NCBI GenBank assembly: GCA_034190875.2
Contig: CM067348.1
Span: forward strand, 33,457,848 to 33,521,847
DNA length: 64,000 nucleotides
Direction: 5' to 3'
From: Urechis unicinctus
Lineage: Eukaryota; Annelida; Polychaeta; Xenopneusta; Urechidae
Below the pieces are notes generated by a model. That model saw only the letters and a list, made by a program, of their open reading frames with translations, did not search any database and was not told the origin of the DNA. Below are positions 42,612 through 54,091 of the stretch, piece by piece (the first letter of the stretch is position 1; the number at the start of each line of letters is the position of its first letter). The position numbers were made by a program, and so were the translations under genes.

Positions 42612-43420
42612 GACCTTGACCTTAATATCAGGTCAAGGTCAAAACAAAACCTCTCGGTTCTGCGCATTATTAGTCACAATCATTTTTTTTAAAAAAATCC
42701 GAGAAATTTTCAAAATTGCTTTATAAGCACTCAAAATATTCATGAAACTTTTGTTGCCATTTGGACCGATACCACTTTTTTTCGACCTTAGGCGCTCGGG
42801 AAAACCATTGGTTGGATCGACGTATATGTAATTAGTAAAAGTTTGCAATTTGAATGAGCTACACGATGGTGTAAAGTTTGTAACGATCCGACCATTATTA
42901 ATGGAGTTATTCGAGATACTAGTTTTTTACTTAATCGATGACCTTGACCTTAGTTTTGGGTCAAGGTCAAAACAAAACCTCTCGGTTCTGCGCATCATTG
43001 ACGCCTAGCAATGGGTGAAGAAAAAATTGGAAAATTTCCAAAATTGCGACCTGTATCGCAGATCCCAACAAATGATATCTGATAGGCGCTCAACATATTC
43101 ATGAAACTTTTGTTGCCATTTGGACCGATACCACTTTTTTTCGACCTTAGACGCTTGGGAAAACCATTGGTTGGATCGCCGTATATGTATTTAGAAAAAG
43201 TTTGCAATTTGAATGAGCTACACGATAGTGTAAAGTTTGTAACGATCCGACCATTATTAACGGAGTTATTCGAGGTACTAGATTTTCACTTATTCAATGA
43301 CCCTGACCTTAGTTTTGGGTCAAGGTCAAAACAAAACCTCTCGGTTCTGCGCATCATTGACGCCTAGCGATGGGTGAAGAAAAAATTGGAAAATTTCAAA
43401 AATTGCGACCTGTATCGCGA
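42612..43420. repeat. ~345-bp tandem repeat, about 2.4 copies
   Basis: Units begin at 42612, 42949 and 43298. Each begins with GACCTTGACCTTA-type sequence followed by GGTCAAGGTCAAAACAAAAC; the first two go on to CGATCCGACCATTATTAA. Adjacent units are about 90% alike by eye. Confidence 0.8.
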
Positions 43421-43470
43421 AACAAAAAATGTTAACATACAAACAAACATACAAACCGGACCGATCGCCA

Positions 43471-43499
43471 TAACTTGGCGTTATGACAACGCCAAGTTA
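43471..43499. repeat. 12-bp-arm hairpin at the end of the insertion
   Basis: TAACTTGGCGTT and AACGCCAAGTTA flank a 5-base loop. It sits at the right edge of the 2.3-kb insertion, where 3'-terminal stem-loops of some rolling-circle or non-autonomous elements lie. That link is only a suggestion. Confidence 0.75.
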
Positions 43500-43509
43500 A
43501 CAAGACAAA

Positions 43510-44262
43510 GGTATTTGAAAATGTAAAGCCTTCCCATCTGGCTTCTATAATTTAAACACTCTATTGCAGGTTCTCGACTCTTAAAATGCTCTTTTACCTG
43601 GTCGCTGTTACGGAATAATTGATCACTTGGATCTTAAAATGCCACTTCTCGTGGACGTTGGTAAAATAATGACTTTATCACAGGCACTCAAGTCTCAAAT
43701 TGTCCATCCCCAATCTGCTCATATGAAATGACTTGACCGCAGGTACACCAGTCTTAAAATGCCCGTTCGACTGCTATGGATTGACTCGATCTTAAGGTAA
43801 ATCTTAAACGGTTAAAATGCCCCTCATTCCTATTCACTGGTATATGAATAATTCGAGTACATGTTTTGAAAAGCCCTTCTTCCTCTGGTATATACAGATT
43901 TTGTCATAGTCACTCCAGTCTTAATAAGACCATCATCCCTATGTTGTGTATATATACATATTTGCTGGCATTTGAGTTAAAAATCTCCCCTCTTGCCCAG
44001 CTGCTTGTATATAATCAATCACAGGCAGTATGTACAGACTCAATCACTGGCACACCCCTCTTCCCCAACAGCATTGATTTATATACTATATCGCTGGCAC
44101 TTGAGTCTCATAACACCCCTCCTCATCAGTCGGTACTATAAAGAGATTCAATCATTGGCACTCCAGTCTTCCATTGCTTCTCTTCCCTAGCTGCTGCTAT
44201 GTGCATACTCAATCACAGGCACTCCAGTCTTAAAATGCCCCACTTTCCTAACCATTGGTATA
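43510..44262 (-). repeat. 60-bp minisatellite, reverse-oriented, right block
   Basis: Resumes the array interrupted at 41,187, with TCACAGGCACTCCAGTCTTA and AAAATGCCC words. Confidence 0.8.
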
Positions 44263-45510
44263 AGAATAAGAGATTAAGACTCGAGTGCCTATGATTGCAT
44301 CTCTATATACCAGCGGCCTGGAAACAAGGGCACCTTAAGACTTGAGTGCCAGTGGTTTTGTCTGTGTATAGAAGAAGCAAGCGAGGAAGGGCTTTTAAGA
44401 CTTGAGTGCCTGTGATTTTGTCGGTGTATAGAAGAAGCAAGCGAGGAGGGACTTTTAAGACTTGAGTGCCTGTGATTTTATCTGTACATAGAAGAGGCTT
44501 AGTAGGTGGGGCTTTTAGGACTTGAGTGCCTGTGATTTTGTCTGTACATAGAAGAGGCTTAGTAGGTGGGACTTTTAAGACTTGAGTGCCTGTGATTTTG
44601 TCTATTTATAGAAGAGGCAAGGGAGAAGGGGCTTTTAAAGACTCGAGTGCCTGTGATTTTGACTGTGTTTAGAAGTGGCAAGGGAGGAGTGGCTTTTAAG
44701 ACTCGAGTGCCTGTGATGTTGTCTGTGTATAGCAAAAGCCTGGGAGGAGGGGTTTTTAAGACTCGAGTGCCTGTGATTTTGTCTGTGTATAGAAGAGGCT
44801 TTGTAGGGGGGGGGGGGGGGCTTTTAAAGACTGGTTTTGTCTTTTTATGGAAGAGGCTTAAGAGGAGGGCTTTTTCAAACTCAAATGCCTATGATTTTCT
44901 ATGTATATAGAAGATCGTTTTAAGTCTTAAGTGTCTGTGCTTTGGTCCGTCTATAGAAGATTATTATTAGGAGAGACGTTTAAGACTTGAGTGCCTGTGA
45001 TTTTGTCTGTACATAGAAGAGGCTTAGAAGGAGGGGTTTTTAAGACTTGAATGCCTGTTATTTTGTCTGTGTATAGAAAAACCAAGGGAGGAGGGGCTTT
45101 TTAAGACTGGAGTGCATGTGGTTTTGTCTGTATATAGGAGAGGCAAGGGATGAGGTTCATTTTAAGACTAGAGTGCCTGTGATTTTGTCTGTGTATTGAA
45201 GAGGCAAGGGAAGAGGGCTTTTTAAAACTCAGTGCCTGTGATTTTTTATATGTATAGAAGAGGCTATGGAGGAGGGTCTTTTTAAGACTTGAGTGCAAGG
45301 GATTTTGTCTGTGTATAGAAGAGGCAAGGGAGGGGGGTCCTTTTAAGGCTGGAGTGCCTGTGATTTTGTCTGTTTATGGAAGAGGCAAGGGAGGAGGGGC
45401 TTTTCAAAACTCGAGTGCCTGTTATTTGGTCCGTCCATAGAAGAGGCAAGGGAGGAGGGGCTTTTTAAGACTCAAGTGCCAGTGATTTTGTCTGTCTATT
45501 GAATAGGGGA
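44263..45510 (+). repeat. 60-bp minisatellite, forward block (~20 copies)
   Basis: Several consecutive units are exactly 60 bases. The core is GACTTGAGTGCCTGTGATTT, then TTGTCTGTGTATAGAAGAGG and GGGAGGAGGGG. Orientation flips at about 44,262 relative to the block on its left. A G run lies at 44,806-44,820. Confidence 0.9.
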
Positions 45511-46537
45511 AGGGACTACTTATTAACACTCCCCATTAAAGCTGTATTTTGTTCCCTTCTTGCTCTCAACCATACATTGTGGTTGGATGGCAATTAACAC
45601 AAAGTCATTGGTTAGAGGTTGGTACCATTTGTTTATTTGACCAGTCTAAAGGTCGGTCACTGTGGGTCAGGTATTCATGATGTCTTGTGGTGTTAAGTGG
45701 CAGCACAGAAAATGGCTCATGCTTTTTATTCTCGCGCATGTTTACAATCAGATTAGAAGAATTATTCCACCTGTTTGTATTACCCTTCTGTGATTGATCG
45801 ATGTATATCTGGCAAATGTTGATTTTCTGTTAAAGTGCAGCCTAGCATAAGATGGAAGGTCTGAGTTAAGGGTTCTGGTCCCAAGCCATCCATACATAGG
45901 GAACCATGTTACCCCACACCCCAGGAGCAGACATTTGAGTCTTCCATCCACCTGACTGTAGTTGATCCCAGTGAACCAATGAGTGTTGATGACCCTCTGC
46001 CAGACACAGCCACAAGAGGTGAGAACCAGTAACAATTAACACTATATATGAGCTCACATTATCTGGTGTACTAATCAATTAACAGCATGGCCTTTTGTTG
46101 TTTTGTTGCATGAAATTTGAAACTAACCATCTATTGTACATAGCTTCATACAATGGCAGTGGCATAATGTATTATATTTTGATACTTTTCCCAGTTATCA
46201 AATGTACTAGTGTATCTGTTGTTGTGTGTGGCTGGGAAGACATACCAAGCCAAGGAAGAAGATGAAATGAATGTCTAGGCTAGGTGAACTATCCAACAAA
46301 CTGTGATATGGATGACAGCTCACCAGCTGGCGCTGTGGCATAACAGATGCTTCCTACCGTTGCGTTGACTGCCTCTTTAGAATCTGTCCCTGCTATGGCT
46401 GTACTGTAGACACCCAACAAACACAACCACTGCATCTGATTCAAGAGTGACAGGTGTTTATCAACATTAATTTGTTTTAAAAGTGCAGAAGTGATAACTG
46501 ACAGTTGTTTATCTTACCTGTGTTTTACTCTCTTCAG
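45511..46537 (+). other. Low-repeat DNA with a possible exon
   Basis: 45925-46018, between CCCCAG and GTGAGA, reads EQTFESSIHLTVVDPSEPMS and ends VDDPLPDTATR. It is open and exon-like but unrecognised, and it does not join the next candidate exon in phase. Confidence 0.3.
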
Positions 46538-46644
46538 GGTAATCATTTTGTCACTGCTGATCTACAGGGGGTGAAGCAAATCAAGGATCTCCATGTGTCA
46601 CCTGGCCACACCTTCATTATAACACTTATTAATGATTTATGTAG
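46538..46644 (+). CDS. Candidate exon of an unknown gene
   Basis: Preceded by CTCTTCAG and followed by GTAAAC. It reads GNHFVTADLQGVKQIKDLHV then SPGHTFIITLINDLC, open for 35 codons plus two bases. No family is recognised. It may belong with the exons at 47281-47911. Confidence 0.35.
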
Positions 46645-47280
46645 GTAAACACAACATGTGTTATCCACCCACTCAATCATTTCATATTCCGTACAAGCCA
46701 GGAATAAACAGTCCTGGTACGGTTACTTTACTAACTGCAATGTCTATCACTTCAGGCACAGATATCAGTTCAAGCATTTGTGGCTGTGACTGTTATGCAC
46801 TCATAGCATCTCATAGCTAGATCACTCATCAATAAATGATATGAGTTATGTGATAAATTGACAATACGCTTTGTGTAATGAAACCAATTCTATGCTATTC
46901 ATCTCATAGCTAGATCACTCACTAATATATGATAAGATTTATGTGATAAATTGACAATATGTTTTGTGTAATGAAAGGAATCCTCCACCCTGCCCAGCAT
47001 CAGCAGCGGTGAAACACTACACGAGTATCAACAACTCTGACAGAAGATGAGAGATGCCCCTACATCACCTGTATTGCCTGCATTCAGTCACTGGCAGCGT
47101 GCGCTGGATGTCAAGTCAAAATGTAGAAAAATGCTTTTCAATCACTTGATTCAATTTAAAAGAGAATAGAGGTGTAATCAATATTTTATAGATTGAATAT
47201 ATTTGGATTCTTTACATATGACAAAAATGTTTTTCCCTTTGGTAATATCTCTTGAAGGAAATTGTATGTTATACTTTCAG

Positions 47281-47911
47281 ATGGTCTCAGGACCAGGCTT
47301 GTTCAGGTTTGGCTTCTTGAGGACAAGTGGAAAGGACAAACTGCCAGCCCACCTACCATCTGCTCCACGCCATAACATACATACTGAAAGGATAGCTCCA
47401 CCACACACTTGCGTAATCTTAGCATCGGTCGGTAAGATATATTAATACATGTACAGCAGCACCAAGTACTCTTTCCAAGCATTAAAAGATGCTAGGATTA
47501 TGATTTATATCGACATAGTCAGCTTTTGGTTTTGGTGAATTGGTTCAAGGAATTATTGAGCATGTTGGCCGGCACGAAAACTTCCACACAACCAGAAGCC
47601 ACTTCCTCTGCCGACTGCTGGACAATCGTCATTCCTCATTTCATTTCCACGACAGAACTGTTGGATTATACAGGTATGCTCATACATTCAATGTAAATAA
47701 TAAATGACTTTTCTTGCTATTGTATATATTTAACAACTTTACCCACAACTGCTATGATTTTGCTGTTTTCATATGCAGATCTCTGAACCAGGAGCTTACC
47801 CAGAGGAACATGGAATCATGTTCTGGGTACCAACCACCTGCAGACATTGCTGGAGAGTTCCTCCTGTTCAAGCGACTAGTTGCAGGAAACTATGGAGTGA
47901 ATGTTGCCTAG
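47281..47911 (+). CDS. Unknown protein, three phase-consistent terminal exons
   Basis: Exons 47281-47431, 47523-47673 and 47779-47911 have good acceptors (TTTCAG, AGTCAG, ATGCAG) and GT donors, and keep one reading frame across both introns (phases 1 and 2). The joined frame runs from about MVSGPGLFRFGFLRTSG, through FGFGELVQGIIEHVGRHENF and CRLLDNRHSSFHFHDRT, to a terminal GEFLLFKRLVAGNYGVNVA and TAG at 47909. It is rich in His and Arg in the middle. I do not recognise a domain. The ATG coincides with the first exon start, so upstream exons are likely. Phase agreement over three exons argues for a real gene. Confidence 0.45.
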
Positions 47912-48892
47912 CAACATACCTACTGTCCATTTCAGCTGCTTTGTACTTCTATTGTTTTGGAGTTGTTTGTTTGTGGTTATTTTTAGTTCGCAGCTTCTGT
48001 CGGGACTGCTTGATTCTGATGATACAAATGCCACCATGAGGATCATCACAGCTAAGCTCACCTTGAATGTTAACTACTATAAACAGTGTTTTTTAGCGCT
48101 GCTCTTGATCATATCTTATCATATACCTTTGCCTTCGTGAAGGAGAGGACATAGGAGGGAAAAGGTCAAGGTCAGGCAAGATGTCCACTGTGGAGGAATA
48201 GGTCAAGTAAGTGAACTGGAATTCGTGGCTGCATGTCACAAAACAGCATGTGACAGGAGTCTGAGGATAGAAAACAAGTTTTGAGAGTAAAGTAAACCTG
48301 CAAAATGGGGCGGTGTGTGTTGTACTGGAGATGTGAACAATGTTGAATTGAAGGAAAGTGGGACAGAAGTTTCGACAGCTGGTTGCAATTATTCCACCAA
48401 CATTATCTTACCAGCAGCCATTCCCTTGTTGGGCAACCAGTATATTTAAGTCAGGCACCTGTTGAGATGGTGTTGGTAAGACCGCCCATTGCCAGGTATC
48501 CAGGCTGTTTTAGCTGGGGACGGTCGTAGCGACTCACCCGGCTACAGTGCCCAGTACTGCAGCTACTCCATAATGCTGCTGCATTACAGGTACATATTGC
48601 ACTCTAGTCTGGTTGACAAGAGGGAGGTCGGTGGAACACGTCCCAACGTGGAACCTCTAAGATAAGATCAACATTCAGGAAATTGTGACAGATGCCCATC
48701 CACAAATAGTCGCCTTGCTAGGTCACTATCAAATGCTACATTTTATATGCAAAAATGCAGTCTGCAAATTAACTCTAGTCTGATAGGAAGACTTCAAGTT
48801 GTCTTAATTTCATAGAAATAATCTGGGGATGTTGTGCCATTGTAACCTTGAGTTTGTTTGCTTCTTTCATCCATTGATTGTTCTGTCACAGG

Positions 48893-48984
48893 ACAACTGG
48901 GAGCACATAGTGGCCATGACTTCCTGGAGAACTTCAACAACCTGACCCTCATGTATGACCCCCAAGAGGTCATCATATTGGTAG
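48893..48984 (+). other. Possible isolated exon
   Basis: After CTGTCACAG the frame reads QLGAHSGHDFLENFNNLTLM and YDPQEVIIL to a GTAGGG donor. Open and plausible, but no family is recognised. Confidence 0.25.
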
Positions 48985-49844
48985 GGTTCTATAAGTTTAT
49001 ATGGCATTTATCATTTGTATAACAAATCGTGAGGGATAGAGATAAATGATGGAGTACAGATATAGTTTTCTAGGTGTTGGTTAACCTTATCCAACATCTA
49101 CTATTGCCTAGAACATCTAATGATGCACTATTGGCATGTATTCACACTAGATGTCCATGTCCAGATACCAGCAGATGGACATTAGGGTGAAGCTTGCTGC
49201 CAGCACTCACAAGCCCAGAGGGGACAGCTAAATGGAATACACAATAAGGCAACAAGTCAAGGTGCTGGACAGTTGTGCAAGAGAAGATCCCCAAATATAA
49301 TGCATACATTGAATGCAATTAGGGATCGATTATGGGATAATCCTTCTGTTGTTGCTGCCTAAATGACCATACCGATGTAAGGTATATTGGTGATAAGCTG
49401 CCAATGGGAATGCTCGGTCGGTTTCCTCCCATAGCATGACTGTCTCCCTAGTGTAACAGAGCAGGGCTCTCTTGACAGCTCCTGTATTATGGCATAGGAG
49501 TCGAGGTTGCTTATGTGGCTTCTGCTTGCAGCATATCCTCTCAGATTGGCTTGGCAATCAATCTGGCTGTTTCTAATTCCCTGGGCAAGAAATTCCTTGA
49601 TGATGTCCTCTTGAGAAGTATTCAATACCTATTACAGTTCAGAAAGTTGTTATCCATTTAGTGTGTAAATGAGCAAGTAAAACATCATCATAATTTGGTC
49701 ACGTATCACTCAGGATGATATATTTTAATCAGGTTTTCGGTGAACATTTCAATATTCTCTGTGAATATATTTTTTTAAGTACTGCAGAATTCCCACCATG
49801 ATATTTGTTTACCATAATGTATCTATTGAACAGTAAAATGTGAT

Positions 49845-50212
49845 GATATCTACATGGAGCTGCCCTGGTGATGCTATCTACATGGAGCTGCCCTGGTGAT
49901 GCTATCTGCATGGAGCTCCCCTGGTGATGCTATCTACATAGAGCTCCCCTGGTAATGCTATCTACATGGAGCTGCCCTGGTGATGCTATCTACATGGAGC
50001 TCCCCTGGTGATGCTATCTACATGGAGCTGCCCTGGTGATGCTATCTACATGGAGCTCCCCTGGTGATGCTATCTACATAGAGCTGCCCTGGTGATGCTA
50101 TCTACATGGAGCTGCCCTGGTGATGCTATCTGCATGGAGCTCCCCTGGTGATGCTATCTACATAGAGCTCCCCTGGTAATGCTATCTACATGGAGCTCCC
50201 CTGGTGATGCTT
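49845..50212. repeat. 28-bp tandem minisatellite
   Basis: About 13 copies of a 28-base unit with GATGCTATCTACATGGAGCT and CCCCTGG or GCCCTGG. Copies are 90% or more alike. Confidence 0.9.
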
Positions 50213-50504
50213 CTAATTTCCAGGGCAAGGAAATCAGGTTTTCAGTGAACATTTCAATATTGTGAATTTAATTGTTGTGTACTTCAGAATTCCCACCATA
50301 GTATTTGATGACATTCATTGTATCTATTGAACAGTAAAATGAGATGCTATCCTGGTGCTCAGTTGATATCGAAATGCGTTGTTTTCATAGTTGATGGAAA
50401 AAGGGTGAATGATTGCCACCAGGAACCTGATCGCTATCAGAGGAGGACAATTCAGAGGACGGAGGATTGACCACTGAAAGGAGTTACAGTTCAAAAAAAA
50501 AAAT

Positions 50505-50930
50505 TCAGTGTTGGATTGCCCATAACATACCATATCCATGTTGGATTGCCCAAAATATCCATGCAGGATTACCCTCTATGCACCATTTTCTTGTTGGATT
50601 GCCCACAATGCATCATGTCTATGTTGGATTGCCCACAATTTACCATGTCCATGTTGGATTGCCCACCATATACCATGTCTATTTTGGATTGCCCACAAAA
50701 AACCATGTCCATGTTAGAAATGCCCACAATATATACCATGTCCATGTTGGATTGCCCACAATATACCATGTCTATTTTGGATTGCCCACAATATACCATG
50801 TCCATGTTGGATTGCCCACAACATATACCATGTTCATGTTGGATTGCCCACCATATACCATGTTCATGTTGGATTGCCAACAATATGCCATGTCCGAGTT
50901 GGATTACCCACCATATAACATGTACCATTG
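50505..50930 (+). repeat. ~31-bp minisatellite, orientation 1
   Basis: About 13 units of TTGGATTGCCCACAATATAC and CATGTCCATG. The same unit appears inverted at 58385-59390. Open frames in all directions here come from the repeat. Confidence 0.9.
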
Positions 50931-51188
50931 TTATGAGAACCACTGCAAATAAACTTTGAAGTGTCAAATCCCCAGGAGCTGACAGCATAATGAGAAAAAT
51001 ACAATGGCCTAGGTGACCTGTCCACCATGGGGAGCTATAGGGGTCAGGAAAATCCCTAGTTGGACAGCCCATGGTGTGGAGCTATAGAAAAAATATGCCC
51101 TGTTGTTGTTTGGACATTTATAATGTTGTTTGCCCTGATGCCTTTTATCGTCTGTGTATGGATTGTGTCTTTGTTATTGCATGCACAG

Positions 51189-54091
51189 GTACTCTACAGA
51201 TGACCCGAACAATCTTCAGTCGTTGGTGACTGATTGGCACCTGAGTGGGCGTAACCACAGTGTTTTCCTCTTGAAGAAAATGTTTGTTGCTATTTTGCTG
51301 TTACTTACTATAAATCCAGAAAATCTCCAAACATTACGTATGGACCCAGTCAGTGGGATGCTGTATGTGTTAATTGTGAGTAATGTTATCATCATTAAGA
51401 AATGTTTGGGGAATGTTTGTTTGACCAATGGCATATTGCTGTTGAATCTGCATTACTTCTGTGTGTTCAGGGGAATTCCTCTTTGTTGACCGTAACCAAT
51501 AGTGACGTGACGTGCTTCACCGCTACGGCCAGGATATCCATCTGCTTGATGTCACATACAACACCACTAAATGTGATGTTCCTTGTTTGTTTTGTGAATA
51601 CAAACTTTGGCTTCACTAATGTGGTGATGTTTGTGGTGGAGAGGCAGACAACAGCCGCCATAGAGGAAGCCATCAACTTATTGCCAACCCCATTGAATGG
51701 GACAAGGGCAGCACCCTAAATACTAATATGGATATGATTATTGGCATCATGGAATCCGTCATGGAAGCCCAGACACTCCATGTTGCATGGTGTTTTTATA
51801 GCTCTCATTTATAATATTAATTAAGCTGTTATTCTAGTTGAGAAATCTGCCACTTTGTATCATGTTAAACAGATACATTCGCCATTATGGGCATATAAAT
51901 CTTCCCAAATGTTTCTGTAAAGAAAAATCAAATAATATAATAATGGGATTTGGTTGGATTCTTGATAGGGGACTTTTTGGTGTTCCATCGATAATTTGCA
52001 AAGGAATGGGTTTGTGAGAACTCGCTCTTTGATGTGTGAGCATATAAATTTTCCATGGCAAGTACAATTTGTCATATATTATGCATGATAACTTCTCAAA
52101 TACATGTTCTCTGTAGCTTATGACATTTGTGTTTAGTTATATCTAACTCTTTGCCCCGAGGTGGTGTTGTAATGTTATGTAGAGCAATGTACTGGAGCCA
52201 GTTTCGTATTTGTTATAGTTGTGCATGGGAAAGCATGTGATGATACGTAGTAACTGCCTGCTGGCAAATCACATCCAATCACTTAGCATCATAAGCTCTG
52301 AGCCGAGTTTCTTGATTGCCTGGAATAGCAGTAGCCATTTCATGAGTTATTCCATTATCATAGATTCTTGGACGATGAGCTACGATCGACAATTTATTGG
52401 ATTTAGATTGTGTCTTTAAGAAGTATTTTCCCTGTTTCAGTAATTTAGAACATGTAACTAAGCATTTACCAATTTTTCTCTGTAAAAACTTTATTAAATT
52501 ACAGCTAAACAAGAGAGGTTGTTTGGACCGACTGTTACGGTATGGTACATTTCACTATCCATGACTTGTCTCAGGGGTATCAATAAAACTTTTTCAGTGA
52601 TACAAATTAAGTTGTAAACAATTATCTTGTCACAACTTTATGAATTTATGTCTTCTGCTTGGGGCGTTGCTTAAATGATAGGACTGTGGCTGTTATCACT
52701 GTGTACAGAGTGCCATGTACTGTGACTGTTATTTCTGTGTACAGAATGCCATGTACTGTGGCTGTTATCGCTGTGTACAGAGTGCCGTGTACTGTGACTG
52801 TTATCGCTGTGTACAGAGTGCCGTGTACTGTGACTGTTATCACTGTGTACAGAGTGCCATGTACTGTGACTGTTATCGCTGTGTACAGAATGCAGTGTAC
52901 TGGGGCTGTTATCGCTGTGTACAGAGTGCTGTGTACTGTGACTGTTATGGCTGTGTACAGAGTGCCGTGTACTGAGGCTGTTATCACTGTGTACAGAGTG
53001 TCTTGTACTGTGGCTGTTATCACTGTGTACAGAGTGCCATGTACTGTGACTGTTATCACTGTGTACAGAGTGCCGTGTACTGTGACTGTTATCGCTGTGT
53101 ACAGAGTGCCATGTACTGTGGCTGTTATCGCTGTGTAGAGAGTGCTGTGTACTGTGACTGTTATGGCTGTGTACTGAGGCTGTTATCGCTGTGTACAGAG
53201 TGCCGTGTACTGGGGCTGTTATGGCTGTGTACAGAGTGCCGTGTACTGGGGCTGTTATCGCTGTGTACAGAGTGCCGTGTACTGGGGCTGTAATCGCTGT
53301 GTACAGAGTGCCGTGTACTGTGGCTGTTATCGCTGTGTACAGAGTGCCGTGTACTGTGGCTGTTATCTCTGTGTACAGAATGCCATGTACTGTGGCTGTT
53401 ATTGCTGTGTACAGAGTGTCGTGTACTAGGGCTGTTATCGCTGTGTACAGAGTGCCGTGTACTTCTCTACGACTTTCACAGAGAGCTAGCCTGGGAGAGG
53501 TAGCTAAGCCATGATGAAAACGTGATTCAGGAGTTGGTTGAGTTCCAGGTGGATTTCTTGCCATGACTGAGGGATCAAGTCACTAATGGCTGAGGGATCA
53601 AGTCACTAAGTGGTTAATGTCCACTTACTGTACAATCTGGAGTATAGGACGTAAAATATTAGACAAAATTTCAATTTATTTAATCCAATCATGAATGGAT
53701 CATGGATAAATCAAAACGGATCTGACACTCACTGATGTCTACTTGATCATCAGGAGAAGACAACTGCCAGTTGAATCCAGCTAATTTCATCATGTTACCT
53801 GGACTAGGCCTACCATAACTTTGCTCTACTGAACCCATTTCTTATCCAATGATTTAGTAACAAAGCACATATATCATATCCTTGTATTTTACCCTGTTAT
53901 TGTATTTCTTTGCTCATTTTGTTACCTCTACAGAGATTGATGAAAGCCTACCTGAACGAGCTTGTCAGTCTCATCAATACAACAAATGGGATCGAGCACC
54001 AGCATCGAGAGATGGAATGGAATTATCTGTATGCCACCTCGGACACTTATCTGGTGGGACTGTTGAAGATTGTAATGGATTGCCAAAAGAA
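51189..54091 (+). pseudogene. MULE-transposase-like (SWIM/MULE family) sequence, broken
   Basis: Three exon-like pieces resemble the MULE-transposase-domain proteins common in marine invertebrate genomes. 51189-51283 reads YSTDDPNNLQSLVTDWH. 51476-51719 reads HRYGQDIHLLDVTYNTTK, then in another frame VCFVNTNFGFTNVVMFVVE and TTAAIEEAINLL. 53934-54091 reads INTTNGIEHQHREMEWNYL then VGLLKIVMDCQKK. The LLD-TYNTTK block holds the first catalytic Asp of MULE-type DDE transposases. In-frame TAG and TGA at 51500-51505 and a frame change near 51,590 indicate a pseudogene. No terminal inverted repeats were found. A 36-bp minisatellite fills the intron between the second and third pieces. Confidence 0.6.
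52675..53465. repeat. 36-bp tandem minisatellite, open on both strands
   Basis: About 22 units of CTGTTATCGCTGTGTACAGA and GTGCCGTGTACTGTG. Because 36 is a multiple of 3, long frames run on both strands as 12-residue repeats (AVIAVYRVPCTV; HSDNSHSTRHSV). I do not treat them as genes. Confidence 0.92.

Noticed and set aside
50467..51072. Overlapping frames up to 167 codons on both strands
   Set aside because: Translations of the ~31-bp minisatellite; the same applies at 58467-59492.
52671..53564. 297-codon minus-strand open frame of HSDNSHSTRHSV-type repeats
   Set aside because: It is the antisense of a 36-bp minisatellite whose unit is a multiple of three and free of stops. There is no start context or non-repeat domain.
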